From: Poriferisodalis sp965221195
GTDB lineage: Bacteria; Actinomycetota; Acidimicrobiia; Acidimicrobiales; Poriferisodalaceae
Assembly (NCBI GenBank): GCA_965221195.1
Contig: OZ244864.1
Location: 930,001 to 994,000, forward strand
DNA: 64,000 nucleotides
Direction: 5' to 3'
The translations under genes and the position numbers were made by a program. The number at the start of each line of letters is the position of its first letter. Position 1 is the stretch's first letter. Of the stretch, positions 16,609 through 26,180 are shown piece after piece. The notes beneath the pieces were generated by a model. It had not been told where the DNA came from. It did not search any database and saw nothing but the letters and a program-made list of their open reading frames with translations.

Positions 16609-18261
16609 ATGCCGAAGATCCTGAAGTTCAGCGAAGAGGCCCGTCGGGGTCTCGAGGCCGGCGTCAACAAGCTGGCAGATGCTGTCAAGGTGACCTTGGG
16701 GCCCAAGGGCCGCAACGTCGTGCTTGAGAAGTCATTCGGAGCGCCGACGATCACCAACGACGGCGTGAGCATCGCCCGTGAGATTGAGCTTGACGACCCG
16801 TTCGAGAACATGGGCGCGCAGCTCGTGAAAGAGGTCGCCACCAAGACCAACGATGTCGCCGGCGACGGCACCACGACAGCAACTGTGCTGGCCCAAGCCA
16901 TGGTGCGCGAAGGTTTGCGCAACGTGGCAGCCGGCGCTAACCCGATGGAACTCAAGCGAGGCATCGAAGCCGCAGTCGCCGCCGCTGTTGACGCAATGGG
17001 CGACATGTCCACCGATGTCTCCGACGACAAAGACAAGATCGCCAGCGTTGCCGGTATCTCATCTGCCGACGCAACGATCGGCGAAACCCTCGCTGAGGCT
17101 TTCGACAAGGTTGGCAAAGACGGCGTGATCTCAGTTGAAGAGTCGAACACGTTCGGTGTTGACCTTGAGTTCACCGAGGGAATGCAGTTCGACAAGGGGT
17201 TCTTGTCGCCGTATTTCGTCACCGACCCTGACCGCCAAGAAGCCGTCTTTGACGACCCGTACCTATTGTTCGTGAACGGCAAAATCGGTTCGGTCACCGA
17301 GCTGGTGCCGGTACTCGAAAAGGTCATGCAGGGCGGCAAAAGTCTCGTGATTATCGCCGAGGACGTCGAGGGTGAAGCGCTGGCCACGCTGGTGGTCAAC
17401 AAGATTCGCGGCACGTTCTCATCGGTAGCAGTGAAAGCCCCCGGGTTCGGCGAGCGCCGCAAGGCGATGCTGGCCGATATGGCCATCCTCACCGGCGGTC
17501 AGGTCATTTCTGAAGAGGTCGGCCTGAAGCTTGAGAACACCACAATCGACCTGCTGGGCAAGGCCCGCAAGGTGATTATCACCAAGGACGACACGACCAT
17601 CGTGGACGGCGGCGGTGACAGCGCCGAGGTCGAGGGACGTGTGGTGCAGATCAAGCGCGAAATAGACGACACAGACTCCGACTGGGACCGCGAGAAGCTG
17701 CAGGAACGGCTGGCAAAACTGGCCGGCGGTGTTGCGGTCATCCAGGTTGGTGCAGCTACTGAGGTCGAACTGAAAGAGAAGAAGCACCGTATCGAAGATG
17801 CAGTGTCGGCGACCCGTGCTGCCATTGAGGAAGGCATCGTGCCTGGCGGCGGTACTGCACTGTTGCGTGCTCGTGCTGCTGTGGCTGCGCTCGAACTCAA
17901 CGGCGACGAAGCGACCGGTGCTCGCATGGTGCATCGGGCTCTGGAAGGCCCCAGCCGCCAGATTGCACAGAACGCGGGCTATGAGGGTGCGGTGATTGTG
18001 CAGCAGGTCGAGTCGTCTGAAGGCAACATCGGCTTCAATGCCGACTCCGGTGAGTTTGAAGACTTGGTATCGGCTGGTGTCATCGACCCGGCGAAGGTGA
18101 CGCGGGCGGCGCTGCAGAACGCGGCATCGATCGCTGCGCTGCTGCTCACTACCGAGACACTGGTGACCGACAAGCCCGAAGAGCCCGACCCGGCCGCGGC
18201 TGCTGCGGCTGCCGCTGCGATGGGCGGCGGTGGCATGGGCGGCATGGGCGGGATGATGTAG
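16609..18261 (+). CDS. groEL: Chaperonin GroEL
   Basis: ATP-driven 60-kDa folding chaperonin. ATG at 16609 with AAGAAAGAG upstream. It has the nucleotide-binding VTLGPKGRNVVLEKSFGAP and GDGTTTATVLAQA, the hinge and apical segments, and the C-terminal Gly-Met tail ending GGMGGMM. 550 residues, including a run of alanines (AAAAAAAAA type) before the tail. The Gly-Met rather than His-rich tail suggests this is the main housekeeping copy. Confidence 0.97.
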   Translation: MPKILKFSEEARRGLEAGVNKLADAVKVTLGPKGRNVVLEKSFGAPTITNDGVSIAREIELDDPFENMGAQLVKEVATKTNDVAGDGTTTATVLAQAMVREGLRNVAAGANPMELKRGIEAAVAAAVDAMGDMSTDVSDDKDKIASVAGISSADATIGETLAEAFDKVGKDGVISVEESNTFGVDLEFTEGMQFDKGFLSPYFVTDPDRQEAVFDDPYLLFVNGKIGSVTELVPVLEKVMQGGKSLVIIAEDVEGEALATLVVNKIRGTFSSVAVKAPGFGERRKAMLADMAILTGGQVISEEVGLKLENTTIDLLGKARKVIITKDDTTIVDGGGDSAEVEGRVVQIKREIDDTDSDWDREKLQERLAKLAGGVAVIQVGAATEVELKEKKHRIEDAVSATRAAIEEGIVPGGGTALLRARAAVAALELNGDEATGARMVHRALEGPSRQIAQNAGYEGAVIVQQVESSEGNIGFNADSGEFEDLVSAGVIDPAKVTRAALQNAASIAALLLTTETLVTDKPEEPDPAAAAAAAAAMGGGGMGGMGGMM

Positions 18262-18274
18262 CTCCGGCTGCATC

Positions 18275-18296
18275 GCCGAGCTTTCCAACTCTCGGC
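18275..18296 (+). terminator. Possible weak terminator after groEL
   Basis: GCCGAG (18275-18280) and CTCGGC (18291-18296) form a perfect 6-bp stem around a 10-base loop. A T-containing but not pure T-rich tail (ctttacgtttt) follows within 15 bases. Confidence 0.35.
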
Positions 18297-18353
18297 ACGC
18301 TTTACGTTTTCACTAAACCCGGCGTTTTCCTAGGCTGGGTGCAACAGCGGCTT

Positions 18354-20009
18354 ATGTCTCTACGTTCTTCAGTGTCCGGCTCGGCCGCTTACCCGACCGT
18401 CTTGGTGGTGGATTTCGGGGCGCAGTACGCGCAACTCATCGCACGGCGGGTGCGCGAGGCACAGGTCTATTCCGAGATCGTCCCCTCCACGGTGAGTATT
18501 GAGGAGTTGGAAAAACGCTCGCCGGCGGCGCTCATCTTCAGTGGCGGTCCGGCGTCGGTGCATGTTGCGGGAGCACCGAGCATTGACCCCCAGGTGTATG
18601 AGTTGGGCGTGCCGATCTTGGGCATCTGTTACGGTCACCAACTGCTCGCCCGCGACCTCGGCGGCAAAGTAGGCCGTAGCGGTCGCGGCGAATACGGCCG
18701 CACGAACCTGCGACGAACTGGAGTGCCGTCGCAGCTGCTCGGTTCTGTTCAGAATCACAGTGCAGACCAGCAACACCGTGCTGGTAAGAAACACAGTGAT
18801 GCCGCTGGCAGGAGCGATACGTCACCCGCGGAATCAGAGTCAGTGTCAGAGTCAGTGTGGATGTCGCACTTTGATGCCGTGGTTGAGCCGCCGCCGGGGT
18901 TTGAAGTAACCGCCGCGACGCCAAACAGCCCTGCTGCGGTTATTGAAGACGCGCAGCGGCGCTTCTACGGCGTGCAGTACCACCCCGAGGTGATGCACAC
19001 CCCCACAGGTCAAGCTCAGCTTGAGCGCTTCTTGCACGGCATCTGCGGGATCGATGCCGAATGGACCATGGCCAACGTCATCACCGAGAGCATCGGAGCC
19101 ATCCGGTCACAGGTGGGTGACGCGCGTGCCATCTGCGGGCTGTCGGGTGGTGTCGATAGCGCTGTGGCCGCAGCGCTTACCCAGCGCGCCATCGGCAGCC
19201 AACTCACCTGCGTTTTCGTCGACACTGGCCTGATGCGCGCCAACGAGGGAGAACAGGTAGCCGAGGCCTTTAGGCGAACGCAGGGGATTGAACTCATCCA
19301 CGTACGGGCCGCCGAGGAGTTCTTTGAGGCGTTGTCGGGAGTGACCGAGCCCGAGGACAAGCGCAAGATCATCGGCCGCAAATTCGTGCGCATTTTCGAG
19401 CGGGCCGCCAGCGGCATCGCCGATGCCCGTTTCTTGGTGCAGGGCACGTTGTATCCCGACGTGATCGAATCGGGTTCGTCCACTGCAGCGAAGATCAAGA
19501 GTCATCACAACGTGGGCGGGTTGCCCTCCGATATGGCTCTTGAGTTGGTGGAGCCGCTGCGGCATCTCTTCAAAGATGAGGTACGCGCCGTGGGCGCGGA
19601 GCTGGGTTTGCCCGCAGAGATTGTGCAGCGCCAGCCGTTCCCCGGGCCCGGTTTGGGTGTGCGGATAGTGGGTGAGGTAACACCCGAGGCCACAGAGACG
19701 GTGCGAGCTGCTGATGTGATTGTGCGCTCAGAGATCGCCGCAGCCGGACTCGACGGCGAGGTATGGCAGGCGTTCGCTGTGCTGGCCGACATCCGCAGCG
19801 TTGGCGTGATGGGCGACGAGCGCACGTACGCCCGCCCGATCATTGTGCGGGCGGTCACCAGCGAGGATGCCATGACAGCCGACTGGGCCCGTCTGCCTCA
19901 CGATCTGCTCGAGCAGATCTCATCGCGGATTGTCAACGAAGTGCCCGGCGTGAATCGCGTCGTCTACGACATCACATCCAAGCCGCCTGGCACCATTGAA
20001 TGGGAATAG
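18354..20009 (+). CDS. guaA: GMP synthase (glutamine-hydrolysing)
   Basis: Aminates XMP to GMP. The glutaminase domain has the nucleophile in GICYGHQLL (C92) and the His-Glu in GVQYHPEV (about 210-212). The ATP-pyrophosphatase domain has GLSGGVDSAVAAAL (about 262) and the C-terminal dimerisation domain ends PGTIEWE. An insertion of about 35 hydrophilic residues (roughly 128-164) separates SQLLGS from VWMSHFDAV; it contains a 12-bp tandem duplication encoding SESVSESV. ATG 18354 is preferred; GTG 18339 adds five residues. 551 residues versus about 515-525 usual. Confidence 0.95.
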   Translation: MSLRSSVSGSAAYPTVLVVDFGAQYAQLIARRVREAQVYSEIVPSTVSIEELEKRSPAALIFSGGPASVHVAGAPSIDPQVYELGVPILGICYGHQLLARDLGGKVGRSGRGEYGRTNLRRTGVPSQLLGSVQNHSADQQHRAGKKHSDAAGRSDTSPAESESVSESVWMSHFDAVVEPPPGFEVTAATPNSPAAVIEDAQRRFYGVQYHPEVMHTPTGQAQLERFLHGICGIDAEWTMANVITESIGAIRSQVGDARAICGLSGGVDSAVAAALTQRAIGSQLTCVFVDTGLMRANEGEQVAEAFRRTQGIELIHVRAAEEFFEALSGVTEPEDKRKIIGRKFVRIFERAASGIADARFLVQGTLYPDVIESGSSTAAKIKSHHNVGGLPSDMALELVEPLRHLFKDEVRAVGAELGLPAEIVQRQPFPGPGLGVRIVGEVTPEATETVRAADVIVRSEIAAAGLDGEVWQAFAVLADIRSVGVMGDERTYARPIIVRAVTSEDAMTADWARLPHDLLEQISSRIVNEVPGVNRVVYDITSKPPGTIEWE

Positions 20010-20079
20010 GCGAATGGGATTCTCGGGTCATGCGCGGCGCACAAGATTCCCGAACGTCGCTGATTGATCGGGCGCCTGT

Positions 20080-22371
20080 CTAGCTGCAGTGAGTTTCGAG
20101 GTGTTCGTAGGCACTGGAGAAGCCGACCATCGAAGGGAACACGATGGCTTCGGTTGAACCACCAAAGTTGGTCCAACCGATCGCTAAAGGTCCTGTCCTC
20201 GTGAACAGATATGTCACGAAAGCTGTGCCTTGATCGCTTGAAGCGAAACCCCGATTGTTGTCAGTGGGCCACCACAAGTCGTACTGAAATTCGTTGTCGT
20301 TGCTGCCGATGCGGTATGTCACAGGTACTCGACCGTTTCTGTCGCGATTTCGAAAGTCGATCTGCCCAGTGATGTAAGGACCTGAGCCCCAAGACCTGAA
20401 GACAGGCGACCAAAAATCGACCTGCACATTGTCGTTGCAGAAGATGAACAACCCGGGTGCCACATTGGCATAGAGACCGGTCATCGTGTGATCTCGTGCT
20501 TCTGCCAGCAGGGCTATGTAGGGCTCGCGGTCCTCTGTCGTGAACCTGCGTAGCCATTCACCGTCACCGACGGTGTTGGCATCACCCGTAGCTGCGCCGG
20601 TCAATGTGCCATCAAGCAGTGAGACCACATCAACAGCGGGCACCAGCAGGCCCAGTGTTCCGACGATGTCTGCTCTGTCGGAAAACGTGATCGGATTGAC
20701 TGCGCTCGCTACGCCGACGAGGCGGCCCTGCGCGTCAAATGCAGGACCGCCGCTGTTGCCGGGCGAGATCTGCGCGTCTGTCTTGACCCACACCTGCCCA
20801 CTGAGTTGGGTCGTGCCGGAGTAGCGGCCCGTAGTGAGCGTTATGGTGTCGCCCCCGGCGCCGGGGTAGCCCAGCACGGTGATCTCCTCGCCCGCTCGTG
20901 GGGCTGCGGCGCTGATGTTTACTGGCGGGAGCGGATCGCTCACCGAATCCAGTGACAGCAAAGCGAGATCGCGAGCCCGAGCCGAGCGGACCACGCTGGC
21001 CTTTGTTGAACGCGTGGGCGCGACGCTGAATGTTCCACCCACGCGTACGTCAACTCCGGGGCAGACGCGATTGCGGTCATCTACGACGACATGGTGATTC
21101 GTGACGATCTGCCGTCCGTCTCCAACCGCAAAGCCGGAGCCTGTGCTCTGCGCCACACCCGCTGCATTGAGGCATACCACCTGCACAACCGAAGCTGCAA
21201 GTTGCTCCCAGTTGGCTGCGGTGTCTTGGCTGCTGCTGCTACCCGTCGCCGTCGGAGCCACCGGTGTGCCTGTTGCGACAGACAACAGCGCCTGGTCGGG
21301 CACCAAGTCTGGCGATCCGATGCCGGTGACGGATGCGCCTGCGAGGTCGCCCGCTGAGAGTCGCCATGCCTTTCCGAATGACACCAGCGCTGCCGAAACG
21401 TCTTGACCGGCCTTTGGTGCTAACAGGAGCGGCTGACACGGGCCACGAACTGCCGACGCTGAGAGTCCTCCGTAAGGGGAAATGCCGCTCGCAACGGCGA
21501 CATCGCGCACGGGATGGCAGCTCGATACAGCGAATGCTTCACGCGCAATCAGCGCGGCGGTCTCGTAGCGGTCTGTGCCGGCTATGCGGCGTGTCGTAAG
21601 GCCCAGCGAGCGGATCTCTTCCTCAACCGCCTCAGAGACGGCTGCGTTCCCGCCGAGGATGGTCACTTTCCCCACTGACCGACCGTCCGCAGTTAGGAAC
21701 TGACGTGCTTGCTTGCCTAGCGAACTAGGTTCCGTCAAGATGAGCGGCGTGTCGCGGCTCACATTTGGCGCAGCAGCTACGGCATCGGCGTAGTTCTTGC
21801 CTGATGCTAAGAACACATTTGCAAGCTCGTCTGGCGCAAACAACCGAGCGACTCGATGTGCGGTCTCGTAGCGATCTGCACCAGCAACTCGGTCAACCCT
21901 GAATCCCATTTCGCGGAGATCTTGTTCAACGGCAGAAGACACCGCAGCTTGCCCCCCCAAAATGATCACTTTTGCCTTGGGATGATCCCGGCAAGGATTC
22001 AGATAGGCGCGTGTGGGCGCAGACAAGAACGCTTGGGGGGTCAGCAGCAATGGTCGGTCCAACGCAGATCCGGCGAGCGCGTCGGGCCAGTTCTCACCCG
22101 AGGCAAGCGCAATGCTGTGTGAGCCGATCTCGGAGTCGCAGGTTCCACCACCGGCCTCTGCGGCGGTGTCATAGATCGTCTGACCGCTAATTCTTAGGGT
22201 CTGTGCGCCTGAGTTTTGTGCAATTGCGTTTTGTGTGCCTGAGTTCTGTGCATTTGAGTTTTGCGCGCCAGCCGACGGAGGCAAGCTCTCTACCACGAGT
22301 GTTATGCAGAGGGCTATCGCTGCAGCCAGCCGAAATGCGCTCCAACCCGAGTCGCTGCGTTCGGCGGCCAT
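20080..22371 (-). CDS. Secreted trypsin-like serine protease with CWB2 cell-wall repeats
   Basis: Predicted surface protease. A signal peptide spans about residues 1-36 (hydrophobic LAAAIALCITLVV, then SAGAQ). A Gln-Asn-rich repeat (AQNSNAQNSGTQNAIAQNSG) follows. Three CWB2-type repeats (about 55-360) show VDRVAGADRYETAHRVA, VTILGGNAAVSEAVE and RRIAGTDRYETAALIA, the kind that holds proteins to the actinobacterial or clostridial wall. The S1 domain (about 390-575) has the triad His in TNHHVVV (about 427), Asp in ARDLALLS (about 470) and Ser in GNSGGPAF (about 539). The C-terminal 180 residues (FIFCNDNVQVDFWSP region) match nothing I recognise. Convergent with guaA. Confidence 0.85.
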   Translation of the reverse strand: MAAERSDSGWSAFRLAAAIALCITLVVESLPPSAGAQNSNAQNSGTQNAIAQNSGAQTLRISGQTIYDTAAEAGGGTCDSEIGSHSIALASGENWPDALAGSALDRPLLLTPQAFLSAPTRAYLNPCRDHPKAKVIILGGQAAVSSAVEQDLREMGFRVDRVAGADRYETAHRVARLFAPDELANVFLASGKNYADAVAAAPNVSRDTPLILTEPSSLGKQARQFLTADGRSVGKVTILGGNAAVSEAVEEEIRSLGLTTRRIAGTDRYETAALIAREAFAVSSCHPVRDVAVASGISPYGGLSASAVRGPCQPLLLAPKAGQDVSAALVSFGKAWRLSAGDLAGASVTGIGSPDLVPDQALLSVATGTPVAPTATGSSSSQDTAANWEQLAASVVQVVCLNAAGVAQSTGSGFAVGDGRQIVTNHHVVVDDRNRVCPGVDVRVGGTFSVAPTRSTKASVVRSARARDLALLSLDSVSDPLPPVNISAAAPRAGEEITVLGYPGAGGDTITLTTGRYSGTTQLSGQVWVKTDAQISPGNSGGPAFDAQGRLVGVASAVNPITFSDRADIVGTLGLLVPAVDVVSLLDGTLTGAATGDANTVGDGEWLRRFTTEDREPYIALLAEARDHTMTGLYANVAPGLFIFCNDNVQVDFWSPVFRSWGSGPYITGQIDFRNRDRNGRVPVTYRIGSNDNEFQYDLWWPTDNNRGFASSDQGTAFVTYLFTRTGPLAIGWTNFGGSTEAIVFPSMVGFSSAYEHLETHCS

Positions 22372-22705
22372 CCACTCATCCCCTTTTGACGCAGTGTAGC
22401 TGCGTGTAGAAATCTGCGGCTGATATGACCGCTGATATGGCCGCCGGGGCCCGCTTCCATGTAGAAATGCTAAGCGCTATTTAGAATTTTGCACGCTACC
22501 TATATACATTTTTGCATTCCCCAGCCAGCCGACCCAGCCAGCCGATGCGCGGATGCAGATCTTTGCGGCTCTTACCGGTGAGGTCGGCGAAGTCCCCCGT
22601 GCTGGTTGCAGTTGAGCGCGGTGGACAAAGTGCGCAAGGCGCTGGTCTGCGTAGGATTGGCCATCCACTGTTGAACGTAGGAAGCGTTTGACGCTAGGAG
22701 GCTCA
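22372..22705. other. Divergent intergenic region between CWB2 protease and ABC exporter
   Basis: No gene seen. The centre (about 22460-22520) is much more AT-rich than the surroundings and includes tatatacat at 22500-22508, a plausible site for divergent promoters. Short repeats occur: ctgatatg at about 22421 and 22433, and ccagccagccga units near 22520-22545. Confidence 0.5.
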
Positions 22706-23464
22706 GTGTCTGATTCGGCGACTATGGAAGCGCCACCTGCTCATGCCGCCGCGCAAGCAGTGGCGGCCACCAAGATCTACGGCTCCGGCGACACGCAGGT
22801 GCGGGCGCTCGATGCCATCGATGTGGCGTTTGCCAGTGGCCGGTTCACTGCAATCATGGGCCCGTCGGGTTCTGGCAAGTCAACGCTTATGCACTGCATG
22901 GCCGGACTTGACCGCGTGACTGAGGGGCAAGTGCTCATCGGCGACACAGATCTCTCCACGCTGTCCGAACGCGACCTCACGCTGCTGCGCCGCGACAACG
23001 TGGGGTTCGTCTTCCAAGCATTCAACTTGGTCCCGACACTGACCGCGATTGAGAACATCAAGCTGCCAATGGACCTCGCTGGCACCAAAGGCGACACAGC
23101 TTGGATCGACGAAGTGGTTGGCGCCACTGGCCTCACAGACCGTCTCAAGCACCGGCCCGGCGAACTCTCAGGTGGGCAGCAGCAACGCGTTGCGGTAGCG
23201 CGGGCGCTGGCCGGCAAGCCGCAGGTGATCTTTGCGGACGAGCCCACCGGCAACGTCGATCTCAACACCGGCGCTGAGATTTTGGGCTTCATGCGCAACG
23301 CCGTGGACGAAATGGGCCAGACCATCGTGATGGTGACCCACGACGCGGTCGCAGCTTCGTACGCTGACCGAGTGGTGTTCTTGGTGGACGGCAAGATCGT
23401 GGATGAGGTCCTCAACCCGACGCCTGAGAGCATCCGCACCCAGATGAACCAGCTCGGCGCGTAG
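22706..23464 (+). CDS. ABC transporter ATP-binding protein, MacB/LolD type
   Basis: ATPase of an ABC exporter partnered with the FtsX-type permease 18 bp downstream. GTG at 22706 is chosen because AGGAGG lies at 22696-22701, four bases before it; the upstream in-frame TTG at 22688 has no such site. P-loop MGPSGSGKST (about 50-59), Q-loop FVFQAFNLVPTLTA, signature LSGGQQQRVAVARAL (about 154), Walker B VIFADEPTGN, and H-loop VTHD are all intact. The family exports peptides or lipids or drives lipoprotein release; the substrate cannot be told from sequence. Confidence 0.93.
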   Translation: MSDSATMEAPPAHAAAQAVAATKIYGSGDTQVRALDAIDVAFASGRFTAIMGPSGSGKSTLMHCMAGLDRVTEGQVLIGDTDLSTLSERDLTLLRRDNVGFVFQAFNLVPTLTAIENIKLPMDLAGTKGDTAWIDEVVGATGLTDRLKHRPGELSGGQQQRVAVARALAGKPQVIFADEPTGNVDLNTGAEILGFMRNAVDEMGQTIVMVTHDAVAASYADRVVFLVDGKIVDEVLNPTPESIRTQMNQLGA

Positions 23465-23482
23465 CCGCAGCCTCAGAGTCTC

Positions 23483-26068
23483 ATGCTGCGTCTCGGAATC
23501 AAGTCGCTGTTGGCCCACAAGGTCAGGTTCGCGCTGACGGCGATCACGATCGTCATCGGCGTGGCGTTCGTGGTGGCATCGTTCGTCACCGCTGACTCGC
23601 TGCGTTCGGGCTTCGATCAGCTCGCCGAAGACATCAACACCGGCACCGACTACACCGTGCGGGGCGCGCAGGCATTCGGCGACATCACCGACACCGTTGC
23701 ACCACCGGTCCCGGCCCAGCTCGTAGATGAGATCGCTTCGGTTGAAGGTGTGAGCATCGCCGCCGGAGGGATGTTCGTGGACGGCGTAGTACCGGTGGAC
23801 GGAGCCGGCGTTGCTGTCACCACGTTCGGGCCGCCGGTAGCAGGCTCTAACTGGCTTGAAGACGAGTCGTTGTCACAGTTCTATCTAATGGAAGGACGCT
23901 GGCCGGTGGGCGACAACGAGTTCGCCCTCGACATAACTACGTTCAACGACGCCGACTACGACTTCGAACTCGGCGGCTCGTACCTACTCGTCACCCCTAC
24001 TGTTTCGCGCGAGTTCACGCTAACAGGCATTGCACAGTTCGGCTTCCCCGACAACGCCGGCGTCGGTGCTGTGTTCTCGCTGTTTGAGACTCCCACTGCC
24101 CAAGAGGTGCTGGGCTATCCCGGCGAGTTCACGCAGATCAGCGTGCGCGCCAACTCAGGTGCCGACCTTGAAGAGGTGCGTGAGCGCATCGAAGCGGTTC
24201 TGCCCAGCGGCGTGGAGATCATCACCGCAGGCGAAGCCACCGAAGAATTCAGCGACGCAACGGAAACATTCATCGGTCCGTTCCAAACAATCTTGCTGGT
24301 GTTCGCGTTCATCGTGCTGTTCGTGAGTACGTTCATCATCTCCAACACGTTCAACATCGTGCTGGGTCAGCGGGTGCGCGAACTCTCGCTGATGCGAGCT
24401 GTTGGCGCTACGCCGCAGCAGGTGCGTAGGTCGGTGCTGACCGAGTCGATCATCATCGGCACCGTCGCTTCGGTAATCGGGCTGGGCCTAGGGCTGCTGG
24501 GCGCGCTGGGTCTGCAAGCTCTGTTTGACGCCTTGGGCGCTTCACTGCCCGAGTCCTCGGTGCCGTTGGCGCCCCGCACGATTATCTGGGCCTTTGTCGT
24601 CGGCGTGGGATTCACCGCGGCGGCCTCGCTGGTGCCTGCCATCAAGGCATCACGCATCTCTCCTGTGGCAGGCCTGAGCGAGACCGGAGGCAGCGACGAG
24701 CGGGCCAGTTTGGGCTGGAAACGCCTCGCAAGCGGAGGAGTGCTGCTGGCCATCGGTCTCCTGCTTACAGGTCTCGGTTTGTTTGGCAGCTTCGACAGCA
24801 CGGCTGCGCAGCTCAGCTCGTTGGGAGCTGGTGCTGCTGTCACTTTCATCTCTGTGTCGGTGCTCAGCCCGCTGGTGGCAAGATCGGTGGTGTCGCTGTT
24901 GGCGCGACCGCTTGAGTGGATCATGCCAATCTCTGGCCGCTTGGCCCGCGCCAACGCCGCTCGCAACCCTAGGCGCACATCCGCCACGGCGGTGGCGCTC
25001 ACGATTGGCCTGGCCTTGGTCACGATGGTGTCGATTGTGGGTCAGTCACTCAAGGTGTCCTTCAGCGGCACGCTCGAGACCGCCATCCGGGCTGATTTCG
25101 TGGTGTCTGTCAACACTCAGGCAGGCTTGCCGAAGACGCTCAGCAACGAGATCGGCGAAGCAGGCATCGGAACGTCGGTGGGGTTCGACTTCGACCTTGC
25201 TCAGGTCGTCGTCCCTGCTGACGGCGCACGACCGCTCGGAACAGGACAAGAGCAGATCACCTCGGCCAGCGTGCGTGAGCTTGACGATGTGGTCAATCTC
25301 GGGATAGTGGCGGGAACACTGGCGGGCTTCGAGCCTCAGCAAGGGCTCTTGGTCCGCAGCGAGACCGCCGAGACGTACGGCCTAGGTCTCGGCGATGCAG
25401 TTGATCTCACGTTCGTCAGCGGAGACACTGCGACCGTTTTTGTTGCGGCCACCTTTGAGGGCAGCGCCTTTTGGACGGACTGGATCATCGACAGCGACCT
25501 GTACGACCCGGTAGCGACTACCGCTTTTGACGATTTTGTGCTGGTGAGAGCAGCCATGGACGACCCCGAAGCTGCCCGTGCCGCTATCGACGCAGTGCTT
25601 AACAGCTATCCCCAAGCGCAGCTGGAAGACCGTCAAGAATTCCAAGAAAGCATCGAATCCAACCTCAACACGGTACTCACGCTGGTCAACGTGTTCTTAG
25701 GCTTCGCGCTGCTGATTGCGCTGGTCGGCATTGTGAACACGCTCACACTGTCGGTCTTTGAGCGCATCCGCGAAATCGGCTTGCTGCGCGCTGTGGGCAT
25801 GACACGTCGGCAGATGCGTCGCATGATTCGCTGGGAGGCTGCGGCTGTGGCGCTGTATGGCGCCGTGGTCGGCGTGATTCTGGGGGCGGTGTTCGGTGTC
25901 GCCACGTCGGTGGCCATTCCCGATGATGTCATCGACACTGTGTCGGCACCGTTAGGGCAGATTGCTTTCTTCTTGGTTATCTCGGTGGTATTCGGCTTGA
26001 TCGCGGCACTGTTCCCTGCATTCCGGGCGAGCCGGATGAACGTGCTCGATGCGATCTCCGACGAATGA
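23483..26068 (+). CDS. ABC transporter permease, FtsX/MacB family, two FtsX domains
   Basis: Membrane partner of the preceding ATPase. An N-terminal membrane helix (about 10-32, IVIGVAFVVASFV) is followed by a large extracellular domain, a first FtsX unit (about 265-400, with RVRELSLMRAVGATPQQVRRSVL), two central helices, a second extracellular domain and a second FtsX unit (about 735-855, with RIREIGLLRAVGMTRRQMRRM). 861 residues matches the long, internally duplicated permeases common in actinobacteria. No substrate evident. Confidence 0.92.
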   Translation: MLRLGIKSLLAHKVRFALTAITIVIGVAFVVASFVTADSLRSGFDQLAEDINTGTDYTVRGAQAFGDITDTVAPPVPAQLVDEIASVEGVSIAAGGMFVDGVVPVDGAGVAVTTFGPPVAGSNWLEDESLSQFYLMEGRWPVGDNEFALDITTFNDADYDFELGGSYLLVTPTVSREFTLTGIAQFGFPDNAGVGAVFSLFETPTAQEVLGYPGEFTQISVRANSGADLEEVRERIEAVLPSGVEIITAGEATEEFSDATETFIGPFQTILLVFAFIVLFVSTFIISNTFNIVLGQRVRELSLMRAVGATPQQVRRSVLTESIIIGTVASVIGLGLGLLGALGLQALFDALGASLPESSVPLAPRTIIWAFVVGVGFTAAASLVPAIKASRISPVAGLSETGGSDERASLGWKRLASGGVLLAIGLLLTGLGLFGSFDSTAAQLSSLGAGAAVTFISVSVLSPLVARSVVSLLARPLEWIMPISGRLARANAARNPRRTSATAVALTIGLALVTMVSIVGQSLKVSFSGTLETAIRADFVVSVNTQAGLPKTLSNEIGEAGIGTSVGFDFDLAQVVVPADGARPLGTGQEQITSASVRELDDVVNLGIVAGTLAGFEPQQGLLVRSETAETYGLGLGDAVDLTFVSGDTATVFVAATFEGSAFWTDWIIDSDLYDPVATTAFDDFVLVRAAMDDPEAARAAIDAVLNSYPQAQLEDRQEFQESIESNLNTVLTLVNVFLGFALLIALVGIVNTLTLSVFERIREIGLLRAVGMTRRQMRRMIRWEAAAVALYGAVVGVILGAVFGVATSVAIPDDVIDTVSAPLGQIAFFLVISVVFGLIAALFPAFRASRMNVLDAISDE

Positions 26069-26180
26069 TCTCCCGCCGCTGACAACCGACAGCCCGCTAG
26101 CGACTGTCTGAGAAACCGCCGGGACATTCGCAACCCGCTGAGAGTTCGACGGTGTGTGGCTCTGTTTCTAAAATGCCGCG

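Noticed and set aside
16191..17492. Long open frame on the minus strand opposite groES/groEL (433 codons)
   Set aside because: It is the Ser/Thr-rich antisense of groEL with no domain; the plus-strand chaperonin genes explain the region.
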